This document shows, piece after piece, positions 31,436-42,170 of a stretch of DNA of 64,000 bases; the first letter of the stretch is position 1; every line of letters begins with the position of its first letter. Source of the stretch: Taeniopygia guttata (Eukaryota; Chordata; Aves; Passeriformes; Estrildidae); NCBI RefSeq assembly GCF_048771995.1, contig NC_133064.1, positions 28,127,001-28,191,000 on the forward strand. The letters run 5' to 3'. The notes beneath the pieces are model-generated. The model saw only the letters and a list, made by a program, of their open reading frames with translations. It was not told the origin of the DNA and did not search any database. Made by a program: the position numbers and the translations under genes.

Positions 31436-31880
31436 TGTAGGAATGTGCCCCCTGTTGATGGGGTAAACAAGTTACCATTTGTCTCCTGAAAAAGGAAAAA
31501 AGCCCATAAGTTTTTCTCCTCAATGTGGTTAAAAGACATCTCATAGGACCTTAGAGACTTCACCTCAAACTTAAGGATAGCCAATTGGACAGAAGCCAAA
31601 AAGTCCCACCTAAGCAATTCAGTGGAAAAAGAAGAGAACAAAAGATGTAATTGCTTTTGTGAAGTGTTTTAGCAGGAGCAAGAACCTCTTGCCCTGGCTC
31701 GGTTTTTCTCTGTAATTTTTTTCTTTGTTATTTTTACCTTTTATTAAAACTTTTCTGTTTCCAACACTACCTCAGAAGCCATCCAGCTACTTTTATGCCA
31801 TCTGAGGTAGCTGAGCTATCTTGGGTGTAATACTTATCTCTGAGAGCTTATGAGACCTGGCTCAAAGAGACCAAGTATTA
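31436..31880 (+). repeat. LTR-q, solo, inside X3 RNase H
   Basis: 445 bp, TGTAGGAATGTG...CCAAGTATTA, with TTTTATTAAAAC as a polyadenylation-like site. It has a perfect 6-bp duplication GGAATA (31430-31435 and 31881-31886). It is the only copy in the window; its borders come from the duplication and the resumed pol homology. The 3' end is TA rather than CA. Confidence 0.82.
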
Positions 31881-32284
31881 GGAATAATTTCGCAAATCAA
31901 GAGGCTAGAAATGCAGCAGAAAATGGGAGTGAAAAAGTTACATTAATTTTGACTCCAAGCAAGAAAAAACTGTAAATTCCAAAATTTAATGATGCAGAAG
32001 AGAAGGAGTTAAGTAAAAGAGGGGCAGAGCAAGATCAATCTGAGAAATGGAAACACTCTGATGGGAGGCAATTACTCAATAAGCCCCTTACTAAGAAAAT
32101 ATTAGAAGACATACATCAAAAGACTCATTGGAGCGCTCAAGTTTTGTGTGATCACTTTTAAAGGAATTATGGATGCATTGGGATTTTTGGATTAGCAAAG
32201 TGAGTAACTGAGAGATGTATAACTTGCCAAAGGGTAAATAAAAAAATTATGAGAAAAACAACACCAGGAGGTGGTGAGTTAGCC
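31881..32284 (+). pseudogene. X3 pol piece 3, RNase H end and integrase zinc domain
   Basis: It aligns with X1-region pol 16660-17060 and X4 63150-63560: NNFANQEARNAAENGSEKVT, then the GKWK-like linker and a decayed His-His-Cys-Cys region (about 32110-32250, His residues in IHQKTHW). Several stops. It ends at the P2 integration site, TTAGCC. Confidence 0.75.
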
Positions 32285-32901
32285 TGTCGGAGTCACTTGG
32301 CAAGACCCCAACAGTGTGAAAGTCCTTTTATCCCTAGCCCGGCCGCTGAAGAAAAGGTCTGGAATGCGTGAAGCCGAGTTTTCAAGGTTGTTTATTTTTT
32401 TCTTATCTATAATAGTTTCTCTCTGACCTGCCGAGGTTCAGCTAGTACAGAAGCCATGGCAGTCTCCTTCCAGCCCGAAGCGTCTCCCACATTATATACC
32501 CAAAATTACCTGTACCATGTTTACAGGTCCCGTAACAATACCTAAAATCTTCGTTGGACAGTGTGTTCCTATAGACCAGTAGAAAAGTGTCACTATCACA
32601 CCGAAGCATGGAGGACAAGGAGAACAAGAAGAAGGTTGGGACACGCCCAAATCCCTCCATCTTGTCCCCTGAATTACATTCTAAAAACATCCCAAAATTC
32701 TACTTTTCCACCCTGTGTCAATTCCTCTATTACACTACTCAAACCCTTTTGTCTTGCAATTCCTCATATAAGGTTGGCATCCTCTCCCATGGGCTAAAAT
32801 CAAAGCCACAGGTGGTTTTGACTTGCTGCCAAGGTTCCTGGGCTCTTTGCCAGGGTCTCAAGTCATCCAGGGCAGCCAGAGGGATGCTCTGGACTCTGAC
32901 A
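32285..32901 (-). repeat. LTR-b copy 1 (3' LTR of P2)
   Basis: 617 bp. It begins TGTCAGAGTCC on the minus strand after the polypurine tract GAAAGGGGAGA (32902-32912) and ends GTGACTCCGACA. The U3 start encodes the last ~50 residues of the env frame. It is distantly similar to LTR-d in the U3 terminus. Confidence 0.92.
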
Positions 32902-33424
32902 TCTCCCCTTTCTCGTTGCACCAAAAACACCTCTCTGGCAGCCCTGTTCATGGCCCGCCGCATGCATTGAAAAAGGCATGGCAAAACGAGAAGAATTACA
33001 AGCCCCACTAAAACATAAAAAGCCATTTTCAAAAGTTCCCTCCACAATCGTGAGAGGTCAAAAACTCAAACAAATCATTCAACCAAGACCCAGTAACTTC
33101 TCCAAGTTTGTCTATACCTTCTTGCAATTGCTTTATGTTTTCATGGATCGATTTTGAATCATCTGACAAGTTCATGCAGCACATCCCTTCAAATTCTTCA
33201 CACCCGTGCCCGTGCATCAGCAATCAATAATCAATTGCTGCTGTGTTCTGAATAGTCACCCATCTTACACTGTTGACATCTGTTAACATGTCACTCAGTT
33301 CAAGAGAGATGGCACGAGCGTGCTTGCTCAACCAACACCCCATTCGGTCCAATTGAGTCAAGGCTACCCCAATGCTGTTTGTGGCGAGAATATTGCAGCC
33401 ACAATCCTCTGAGACTTGTTCCAT
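32739..33424 (-). pseudogene. P2 env transmembrane subunit with tail reading into U3
   Basis: Frame 33424-33224 covers the N-terminal helix (ALTQLDRMGCWLSKHARAIS and on) up to a stop at the beginning of the conserved loop. Frame 33223-33029 continues with the CX6CC motif (CEEFEGMCC) and the second helix. Frame 33047-32739 has a membrane anchor (MAFYVLVGLVILLVLPCLFQ), a basic cytoplasmic stretch (RRAMNRAAREVFLVQRER) and about 50 further residues encoded by the LTR, ending at a stop at 32739. Its layout and tail (PLAALDDL, PWERMPTL) parallel P1 (PWNELPTL). Broken by at least two stops. Confidence 0.82.
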
Positions 33425-34290
33425 GTATAAACACTATCATCACACTTTGGATCATATTTTTTAATATTTCTTTTCCCCCTACGTTTTTTCTCTCTAAAGA
33501 TTCTCAAATTGGGTGTTAGCAATGAGAGTTTTCCAATGCTGCATGGACTGCCTGTGACATTCGCAGGGATAGCAGGCCAAATCCTGTCCCCACAAATGAA
33601 AAAGATTCCTTGTGGCAATTGCACTGGGACTTGGTGGGATGGTCTGTTTGACACCTTGGTGTAATTACACCAAGAGGCATTTCTATAAATAAAATGGTTT
33701 GGGGTGACATCTATCATTTTTTTCTTTGCTTGTGTCACTCCTGAAATGCCAAATTCTATACAAAAATTCATTGTCACTGAACCAAGAATTTCCAATTACT
33801 GAGGTTCAAAAGGAGCCACTGGGAGAAATTGTATCCAAACCGCCCATCCATCCAACAGGATTTGAAATGACCTGCGAAACCTTTGGAGGGATGTTCTTTG
33901 GAATTGGCCATTCACTCACTGGCAAGCCCACCAGACATGTTGAAAACGTTTTTTTTGGTCTTGAATGTGTCAAGCAGGTGGTGTGCAAACCTGCTGCATT
34001 GGCCAAAGTTTCCCAAACACTTTATTTTGGTTGAACCATGGGCAAGTCTGCCGAATTACCCAAGGCAATGGAATTGCCTAAGGCAATTGACAATAGAATG
34101 AAACACAAAAACAACATTTTGACTTTGCAATGCAATGACACCCAAGTCCCAAAATTCTTGATTGAAGAGATGCTTGTGGATGTCTGCTCACATCTACGTG
34201 CTTGCCACTTTGCTTTCAGATTCAGTGTCTGCTTGCATCTGAGTCTGATAAGGTTTCACGTATCTCGCTGAAACTCACTTCGGTCCTCGC
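33425..34290 (-). pseudogene. P2 env surface subunit, degraded
   Basis: Frame 33795-33364 includes Cys-rich and Asn-glycosylation-like sequence, FFICGDRIWPAIPANVTGSP and a basic cluster REKKRRGKR (about 33480) of the kind cut by furin-like proteases between the two env subunits. Upstream, frame 34006-33806 (ANAAGLHTTCLTHS) matches P1 (AKAAGLDSICLTHS). Stops separate the frames. Together with the CX6CC partner this is an alpha/gamma-like env behind a beta-like pol. Confidence 0.72.
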
Positions 34291-35022
34291 CCTGTGGAGA
34301 CACAAGTAAAACCCTTGCCCCAAGTTATTAATTTGAAAGGCCCTTCAATTTGCCCCGATTCTGGATTTTTGATCAAAACTAAAGGATTGTCCTTAGTTTT
34401 GCATGTGTACTGTTTGAAAAATGCCTGAAAATTGGTGGAGTGGGCTCTAAAAAGGAGCTGTTTAGAAAGTTCAGCATGTAGAAAGCCTTGTTAAACCGGA
34501 TGTGAGGTGTTGTCTCTGCCTCCCCCCTTTTCTGTTTATCCAAAAGGGATTTCAGGGTGTGATGTGTTCTTTCAATGATTGCTTGACCTGTAGGAGAGTG
34601 GGGAATACCAAGTGTGTCTGCCTCCCCATCTTTTCAAAAACTTGTCAAGGACCTTCCCTTTATAAGTTGGACCATTGTCTGTTTTTATTTCTTGAGGCAC
34701 TCCCAATTATGCAAATGATTGTAAAAATGTCGACAGGCATGTTGTACAGTTTCTCCTGGGTGCAACAATGCAAAAATTGCTCCCAAAAAAGTATCAACTG
34801 AGACATTAACGTTTTTGAGCTTCCCAAAAGGTGGGTATTTTGTGACGTCAGTTTGCCACAACTGGAGGCTTTGCAATCCTCTTGGATTGACAACTTCCGT
34901 AGATGCAGGTGGTTGCACAAACTGACAGTCTGGACAAGCACTAATGATTTCCCTTGCTTGGCTTTTGGAAATGTGAAAGGATTACATCAGTGCTCATGCA
35001 TTCTGATGAAAAAATGCATGGC
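34291..35022 (-). pseudogene. P2 pol: integrase, degraded
   Basis: This contains a remnant of the zinc domain and a core with KTDNGPTYKGKVLDK (about 34690-34645) that holds the second catalytic Asp. The C-terminal part is NPESGQIEGPFKLITWGKGF (about 34365-34310), very similar to P1. Frames 34941-34660 and 34918-34685 are shadows of the same region in two frames, reflecting frameshifts. Class II integrase, inactive. Confidence 0.75.
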
Positions 35023-35463
35023 TCAATTTTGCTTGCTCAAAAATGTCTGGCAAATTCTGTTAAATGGGCATAGTTTGTCTGCATGAGCATTTCCTTCTGC
35101 CAAAAACCCTGGAAGAGAGGAATGTGCTCTGATGTGGGCCACAAAGTATTTATGTTTTCTGTTCTCTAGTAATGTTTTCATGCATAGTAAATATGAATAT
35201 AAAATTTCATTGTTTGTCTCTCTCAAAAGTGAACCTTCCAGTCTTTTGACCACATTCGCAACATAAGCTGAATCTGTGATCAAATTGAAGGGTTGCTGAA
35301 ATATTTCAAAAGCTCTGGTCACTGCTGCCAATTCTACAATTTGTGGTGAACCCTGCACAATTTTTATGCTTGATTCCCATTCCCCTGTATTTGAGTTTTG
35401 ACACGTGATGACTGATTTGTGAGTTTTTCCTGAACCATCAGTAAACACAGGTATTGCATCCAA
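35023..35463 (-). pseudogene. P2 pol: RNase H, open frame
   Basis: The 146-codon open frame carries PVFTDGSGKTHKSV (first Asp), SPQIVELAAVTRAFEIF (Glu helix), LITDSAYVANVV (second Asp) and HIRAHSSLPGFLAEGNAHAD (final acidic site). All four catalytic acids are therefore in place. It is separated from RT by a stop at the start and runs into decayed integrase. It removes the RNA strand during reverse transcription. This is the best-kept P2 domain. Confidence 0.82.
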
Positions 35464-36323
35464 TGGTTCCTCACTTATTTACGGCTTTTCCCTAAAACTT
35501 ATTTTGGCATTTAGTAATCTATGTTTTGGAAGGTGAATTGAACAAACACCTGGGTATTCTAACAATGCAATTTGTAAATCTTTTTACTTCTGCGATGCCC
35601 AATCAAAATATTGTTTTTTCAAGGGTAGATAGATTGTTGAGAAGTCTTTGCCTGCCACTGTCAGCAACCGTGTCCTTGCTTTTATGATAATTTGAGCTGT
35701 CATCTCCAGGTCCGTGAGAATTGTTTTTGGCAATCTGTAAGGTAAAAAAAATCCACTCTATGATCAAGAGAGGATCTCTTTGTGATGAGTTCCACTGAAA
35801 AATCAAGCCATACAACTGTATTTTTTCCCCAACACTGCTAGATAAAAAGGCAGTGAGGTCACAAAACGATGTGCTTGTTTTTGTTTAATGATGTCTGCAA
35901 TCCTTTCAAGGGTTTTCTGTGCTTCTGGTGTGAGCATCCTGGGAGATTTAATATTGTTGTCTCCTCTTAAAAGTTTGAACAGCAATTCAAGATCATCATT
36001 CATGATTCCTAAAATTGGCCTCATCCAGTTGATCTCTCCTAGAAGTTGTTGCACATCCTGTAGGTTGTTGATCTCTGAATTAATTTCTATTTTTTTGCGG
36101 TCTGATGGTCTGCGCCGTGATCTTCCATCCCAAGTATTTACATAATGCAATTTCTTGAATTTTTGAAGTGCTAATTTCCAGTCCTGCCTTTTACACTTCT
36201 GCAAACACACAGTCACGAACCTTTTGTAGTTCCTGTTGTGTCGGTGCTGCAATGAGCAAATCCATATAATGAATGATTTTTGTTCCTGGATATTTTTCTC
36301 GTGCTGGAGACAAAGCTCGAGCC
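35464..36323 (-). pseudogene. P2 pol: RT palm end, thumb and connection
   Basis: Frame 36429-35803 starts in LTR-m and then gives RT thumb sequence (QLLGEINWMRPILGI and PEAQKTLERI). The active-site region (about 36280-36255) reads YMDLLIAA in a shifted frame, so the second Asp of the YxDD motif is lost. A further fragment continues to 35464. Inactive. Confidence 0.75.
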
Positions 36324-36329
36324 ATGTAC

Positions 36330-37340
36330 TATTGTAAATGCAGGCGAACCCAATGGGAAGAAATGACAATGTTTGACTCAGTTCAGAAGGCTGAATGATT
36401 TCTTTATTATAACTATGGCTAAAATACATTAATATACTATATAAAAGGGAAGAGACTAAAACTACATACTACTTTCTCTAACTTTAACTCTAACACAACT
36501 CGTGACCTTGTCGCGAGAGTCCAGACACAGGTGGATTGGATTGGCCATCAGGCTCAAACAATCCTCACCAGAATCCAATCAAGTACTCACTCCAGGTAAA
36601 CAATTCTCCAAACACATTCCACATAGGAAAAACAAGGAGCAGAAATAGAAATTATTTTCTCTTTCATTTCTCTCTGCTGTATTGTGTTATTGAGTTTGTT
36701 CAGTTTGTTAAGTGGTTTAGTCCTGCACCCCCTTGTGCAGGTCCTGCCCTCCCTTGCCTCCTCCCATCCCTATGTCAATCCTCCTTTCTCTTCTCCCCTG
36801 AAATGTCACCCTTCTGTAGACCCCGCCCCTGGACCCTTCCTTTCTTTCTGGAAGGTTCTACCTGGGACGTTGAGTGATAGGCCAGACAGCCAGGTCTCCT
36901 CCTACCCTCTTTCCCCATTGGTGTTCCTTCATGTATGTTACCCTGATTTCCACACCCCTGTTTGATCTCATTGGCCCACTGTAGGGCCATCCCCTGGTTA
37001 CCACCCACTGTTATAAGCCTGTGCAAAAGGCTGCTCGAGGTTTTTGCAGACAGTTTACCCTCCGACCCAGGTGGCTCTTCTGAGCTGCCATATAAAGTTG
37101 GATTACAAACCCCTGCAAGAGATGACTCCTTGCCTTTGTCATCGTCGCCAAGGTCTCCCTGAGGCTCAGGAATTCCGAACCCAAAGCTGTCGTCTTTACC
37201 TCCTGAGGATTGGGAAGGTGGCCAGTGCTGACCTCGGTGTCCAGCCGAGCCGGGCAGGCATTTTCCAGGACAGACACCGCAGCATCTCTCTGTGCACCTT
37301 TATGAAAAATCCTGAGAGGGAGAGAAATATGCTTGCTACA
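36330..37340 (-). repeat. LTR-m, solo, inside P2 RT
   Basis: 1,011-bp insertion with a perfect 6-bp duplication ATGTAC (36324-36329 and 37341-37346). On the minus strand it begins TGTAGCAAGC and ends TTTACAATA. Its 3' part has a TATA-like TTTTATATAG and AATAAAG, and shows partial likeness to LTR-h near the end (TTCAGAAGGCTG on the plus strand). The P2 RT frame resumes on each side. Confidence 0.85.
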
Positions 37341-37830
37341 ATGTACCGTTGGCAAATGCTTGGCGAGTTTTTGAGGCCTTGTGGAAGAACAGTCCAATGG
37401 TATCTTTGCAGAGGCTCCTGTCTATTGATGCTTGGGACGGGGAATGCAAGTTGAGGAGCATCATCTGGATGGAGTGGAATGATGAAAAACAATCTTTGAG
37501 ATCAATGACCACAAGTGGCCAATCTCTCGGAATCATTGAGAGAGAGAAGTGAAGTGGTCCCATGTCCTCAAGGACTTAGTTGATTTTTCTAGGTCATGAA
37601 GCAATCTCTATGAGCCTGAAGCCTTTTTACGAATGACGAACACTGGAGAATTCCAGGGACTGTTCGTCAACTTGATGTGTCCCTTTTCAAGTTGTTCTTT
37701 GACCAAGTTTTTCAGAGCACTCAATTTCTTTTGCTCAAAGGGCCACTGATCCACCCAGACAGGATTGTCTGTCTTCCAGGTCAGTTTCAGAGTGGTGATT
37801 GTCGCAGTGACCCCAACTAAAAATCCACTT
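37341..37830 (-). pseudogene. P2 pol: RT fingers and palm
   Basis: [20 protein letters not shown] and [18 protein letters not shown] are the classic N-terminal RT motifs of beta-type viruses. [11 protein letters not shown], split over two frames at about 37505, holds the first catalytic Asp. [20 protein letters not shown] follows and is interrupted by LTR-m. At least two frameshifts and a stop are present. Confidence 0.8.
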
Positions 37831-38716
37831 CCAGTTTCATGCCCCATTGTGCCAAGAGGTCTCTTCCCCAAACTGTGATGCGCTTTTCCACAACAAAAGG
37901 ACAAATGATTGCTGTTTTCCCTCCTGGTCCTGAGACGACAATTGCATTTGCACTCTGCAGACATATGGAGCTTCCTCCTATGCCTGAGAGAGAACCCAAG
38001 GGTGGAATTAACTTCCATTCCTGGGGCCAAAATATATATGATATCACTGTAACATCAGCCCCTGTGTCAAGCATCCCTTGGATGATGATTGATTTTTCAC
38101 CATATGTCAATTGACAGGCGACGATGGGTCGATCTCGACCTATGTGCTTCACCCAGGAAGCATGAACTTCCACATGGTTGCCAGAAGGAAAGTCCTGATA
38201 ATCAAACACTGGCATAACTTGTTCCCCTGCATGAGGTGGTAAAGCAATAGCTTTAGCTATTGGGGTATTTTCTGGAATGATCAATGGTGGTCGAAGAGGC
38301 TTAGCTAAAACTGTCAGCTCTTCATTGTGATTTGCTGAGATTATTGAAGGATAAATGATGAGTCCAAAGATGCTGCTTCTATCTTTGCCTATTATTAAAA
38401 AGTCTTGTCTCTTCAACGCTGTTCCAGTGACACCTGTGTGTATCACTGCATGATTTTCATCCATGAAGCATGTCATTTTGGAAGCTGCCAGGACGCACTG
38501 TGCTCCTGGTGGCAACAACTCTGGATCACTGGGGATCCTGCTGATTGTCCTGCTGAGGGAATCTGCGTGATGCTTTCCAATAGTTGTCCTGGTTGTGGAA
38601 TCTGAGTCTGAGCCATCACCATAACTTGTGTCATCACACGCTGATGATTCGTGCTCTTCTTTGAGTTTCCTGGATGAGGTAAAGGTCTTCCATCTATGTC
38701 TGTCTGGGAATAGCAT
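37817..38716 (-). pseudogene. P2 dUTPase-like domain and protease, 299 open codons
   Basis: Residues ~70-185 resemble a retroviral dUTPase in the protease frame (IHTGVTGTAL, FGLIIYPSIISANHNEELTV, then PLIIPENTPIAKAIALPPH). This enzyme keeps dUTP out of the new DNA and is a mark of betaretroviruses. Residues ~210-299 are aspartic protease: [14 protein letters not shown] with the Asp-Thr-Gly site, the GIGGSS flap and [12 protein letters not shown] at the end. It overlaps the nucleocapsid frame upstream by ribosomal-frameshift geometry. The frame is open, but surrounding gag and RT are broken. The dUTPase signature residues look diverged. Confidence 0.8.
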
Positions 38717-38726
38717 TCACTCAGGA

Positions 38727-39020
38727 GATGCTTTCCTATTCTGCATTTTTGACAAATGTCTGTTGACTGCCCAGTCATTGCTTTGGGCAATTTCTCTTGA
38801 AATGTCCATGGGCCCCACACTTGTAGCACTGTCCCTCTGATTTACTTTTCTTTTGAAGTGTCGAGAGAACCTCTTTGATGTTCTCATTTGGTGCCTGAAT
38901 GATTTTCCCCATTTCTTCTCCAACAATGGACACAACCTGTTGAGGTGTTCCCACCTTGCTGCACTCTTCCACTATCTCCGCCAGAGAAAGTTGGACTGGC
39001 ATTGCGTTGAGGACTTGGCT
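38727..39020 (-). pseudogene. P2 gag nucleocapsid, two zinc knuckles
   Basis: The first knuckle CYKCGAHGHFKRNC (about 38835-38790) is intact. The second, CQKCRIGKHLLSEC (about 38765-38720), keeps the Cys-His-Cys spacing but lies in another frame (38829-38473), so a frameshift falls between them. Two knuckles are normal for class II viruses. The domain packages genomic RNA. Confidence 0.82.
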
Positions 39021-40420
39021 TCACTCTGGGTTAGAATTTGGAAGTGCAAGGCTTCGGAGCAAATGTGGTTTCACTGCCTCCTCAGTCACTTGTCTGTCCA
39101 CTGCTTGTGTGAGTAGGTCAGTGAATGAGGAAAAAGGTTCAGAAGGACCTTGCTTAATGTCTGTATAAATGGCATCCTGAATTTCTGCTGGTGCAATCTG
39201 TATGATTGCTCTTCTTGCGGCCTCTTTGATGTCGCTCAGCACCTCTCATGGAAGTCATGCTGCTTGTTGAGCTGGATTATCATCTGGAGGATCACCTGAC
39301 AATTGTGCCACAGTGAAAGCTGCATTTGGTCCGCCCTGGTATCTGGTTCTCAGCTCAGCAAGAGCTCTTCTCCATTTTGTGTCCCACATGATATCAGTGT
39401 ATCAGTGAGAATCATCGAAACGAGGGATCTGATATCATATGGTGTCCTATATATATTGAAAGTACTTTTTAGCAATTGTTTGAAATATGAGGATCCAAGA
39501 CCATTATCTCTTATCGCTTTGATCAGGTCTTTGACAACTTCATGTTGCAATCATTCTCATCTTGGATTTTTTCCCTGTGCATCATAGTTCACAGGCATAG
39601 CAATGTCCCTTATACAAGTCATGTGGAAATCCTTATCTTTCAATGCCTTTTTCCGGATTTCCATCCAATCTGTCATTGGAAGTGATCTAGGTATTTGTAA
39701 TTCCTTAACTATCTGGTTGAAAAATGCAGTTAACTGTTGTTCTTGCTGTGGTACAGCAACCTGTTTCATCCTGGGATCTGCTGGCATCAGTTCAAAAGAT
39801 GTTGACAATTGTGATGTTTTCCTTGATCTTAGATGAGGAGCAGTAGGAACATCTGCAGCTGGAGGCAAAGCAATGCTGCTTTGCATTGGATGAAAAGTCT
39901 GTGAAATTTGAGTCACCAAATCTGGACAAGACTTTAGGGCTGAATCAATATAGTGTAAAAGAAGCTGTCTCACGACATCCCCTGATATCAGACTTGACAG
40001 GTCCAGACGAGACTTCAAAGCTGCATCAATATATTGCAAAAGAGACTGTCTCACAGCATCCCTTGATTTCCAGGTTGACTGTCTTTGGCAATATGAGCCA
40101 GCAGTTCTTGATGCTGAAACCATCCAGGATGGAATACATTCTGAAGCAGTTATGCGTATTATGTCATCCTGTTGCTGCTCTTCAGTAGAACTGTCTTGAG
40201 CCTCATCACTTTCAGAAGCTGACGATTGTTCCATTTGCTGCAGAGGACAGGCCTTTTCTGAAGTAGTTTTTCTTTTGTAAAAAAATCGGAAAATACTGCT
40301 GTAATTTTTGTTGCAATGTTGCAGCCTCGCCACCAGGTGGCGCTGTTGTCCGTGGCCTTGTTGCCTCCCGTGGCAACCGGGACTGGGTGATGCCTTGAGA
40401 CACGTCTCTGTCCACACCAC
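39021..40420 (-). pseudogene. P2 gag spacer and capsid
   Basis: The open frame 40420-39557 (287 codons) includes an acidic region and an 81-bp tandem duplication (39899-40060). It ends in capsid-like helices (FFNQIVKELQIPRSLPMTDW is spacer). The capsid continues in frame 39550-39350 (LGSSYFKQLLKSTFN) and 39242-39021 with the major homology region QGPSEPFSSFTDLL. Two frame changes and stops separate the three parts. The capsid is the shell protein of the core. Confidence 0.75.
39899..40060 (-). repeat. 81-bp tandem duplication in P2 gag
   Basis: Two in-frame 27-codon units: DAVRQSLLQYIDAALKS followed by 10 residues, then DVVRQLLLHYIDSALKS followed by 10. The second is diverged, so the duplication is not recent. 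Confidence 0.8.
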
Positions 40421-41221
40421 ACGTCGTCTTTGCCCGCGACGTCACTGGGGTGTGGAAAGGAACACCCCAATCATGGCCACGCCCCGCCTCTGCTCGTTTC
40501 GGCGTAACCGTGCCCTCGGGAACGCCTTCCTCCTCTCCATCGCTGGCGCTCACGTGGCCTTGATCCCACTCTGGGTCCGCCCCGCCTTCTTCCTCCTCGG
40601 AACTGACCCCCCTGGGTCCCATGGTTACGTCCCGCCCGGGCTTCCAGTGCATCAACGAGACAAGAGAGTATTTTCCCCGTATCTTTTTCCCGATCTGACG
40701 TCATCAACGCGCGCCCACGGACCGTTGCCGGTACTCCGACCGTGTCCGTGCGTCCCACGCCCTCCGGTTCTGCACGACTCGGTCCTCCCGCCACCCTCTG
40801 CCTAGCGCCACTCGGTTCCTCGCCCGTCGCCGCCTCGGGCGATTGGCCAGTGTCTGCCGCTGCAGTATCCCTCGCGCAAGTATCCCCCACGCGCCCCTCT
40901 GCTCCCGTCATCACAGACGCCACTTCTCCAACACCAATGGTCTCCCCTGCCAGCCCTGTGGTATTCTCGGGTTGCCGCAACTTCCCGAGAGGCTGTTCTC
41001 GAACTTCCCCCGCAACTCGGTTCCACCCCTGCTGTTTCCAGCGCTGTTTGCGTTTGTCTCTCCCCCCCCCCCCCGCTCCCCCCCCGCCTCCCCACCCGTA
41101 TCCCTGGGAAAGGAGGTGTGGGGGGTTCTGGCTGCGAGGTAGGATTTGCCATTGGTGTCTTTGACTCAGGCGAACACGCCTCGAAAGATGCAAAATCCCA
41201 ATCCTCTAATTCGCTGGGAAA
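40421..41221 (-). pseudogene. P2 gag Gly/Pro/Arg-rich spacer
   Basis: Two overlapping frames (41193-40471 and 41152-40802) cover a GC-rich region with a poly-G run (41070-41090). Sense translation gives PTSQPEPPTPPFPG followed by Gly/Arg/Glu-rich sequence. Which frame was the original is not certain because the G run allows slippage. It sits between matrix and capsid, as in X0 and P3. Confidence 0.55.
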
Positions 41222-41227
41222 TATACC

Positions 41228-41640
41228 TGTAAGCCAAGGAATCTCAGAAAACGGGAAGCTGGACAGGACAAACGCAGATCCGAACCAATGTGGTTAATCA
41301 AACGTTCTCCCTTTATTTGAGATAAGATGGTAGTTTATATAAGCTTCTACATAGTTTACAGATTACAAAGGCACTCTGATTGGCAAGCTAACATTGTTTA
41401 TCTTTTCTTTAAGGTGGCCAAACTTTTCACACTGCAGCTCTACTCTAATTCATGCTCGGATAGCTCATTACTTTGTAGTTACCTTAACAGAATTTCTGAC
41501 TGCGCTACAACTGAATTCTCACTGCATCAAAGGCTTTGAGGCCCCATCAAGGCCACTTATCAGGGCTTAGTCTGAGTGGGTAGCTCAAACCTCATTCCAA
41601 ACATAAATCATGACCTCTCTCTCTCAGAAATTCTGTAACA
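41228..41640 (-). repeat. LTR-a copy 4, solo, inside P2 gag
   Basis: 413 bp, TGTTACAGAATT...TTGGCTTACA on the minus strand, with a perfect 6-bp duplication TATACC (41222-41227 and 41641-41646). It fixes the length and class of the LTR-a family. Confidence 0.95.
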
Positions 41641-41689
41641 TATACCTAATTTTAACTTTCCTGGTATTAACTGGGGTGTTTGAGGAGAC

Positions 41690-42170
41690 TCACTGGTTGA
41701 TGATGCCCCCTGCACCTCTTTGATAGGTGTCAGGTCCTGTTCCGCCCCGAATTTTCAGGGCTGTCTGCCACCTGCAGTTCGCAGGGCAGTCCCTGCCCCC
41801 CCTCTTTGGTGGGCGTATCCCTCGTCTGCCGTTTGCAAGACGGAATTTTTCCAATCCCCCGGTGGGTGTAAGTCCCGCGTGTTTTCTGTTTGAAATTGCT
41901 TCTAGCATGGTTCTCACTGGAGTGAGGAGTTTCACAGCTGTTTTGTCTTTTTGTGTTGCCAAATGATATAATCGTATATTAACATCTTTCCAAAATGCTG
42001 GCTCAAAAATCACATGGGTCTCAGTGTGTGGGTAATTAGAACGGACCCATTGCAAAAGATCTTTGAGTTCCCTGTCGTCTAAGGTCACAAGATAAGTGGC
42101 CGCCACATTCCTTAGAGTGGATAAGATATTAAGTTGGTCCTGGGAACAAGCCCCCCCCCCCCCCCCCCAT
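41690..42170 (-). pseudogene. P2 gag matrix, frame broken by a poly-G run after the ATG
   Basis: The ATG at 42170-42168 is followed directly by 17 further G (plus strand C run 42151-42168). In the present length the frame reads poly-Gly and stops within about 15 codons. The homologous matrix is open in another frame from 42106 (MAATYLVTLDDRELKDLLQW and FEPAFWKDVNIRLYHLATQK). P1 has MGKGCSQ at the same place and P2 has the codons for Cys-Ser-Gln after the G run. A change in G number therefore broke the gene. Confidence 0.75.

Noticed and set aside
38405..39168. Plus-strand frames of 66-87 codons over P2 nucleocapsid
   Set aside because: The minus strand carries clear zinc knuckles and capsid homology. 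The plus frames are shadows.
40308..41164. Plus-strand frames of 165 and 140 codons
   Set aside because: They are antisense to P2 gag spacer and contain poly-Pro from a C run, with no domain.
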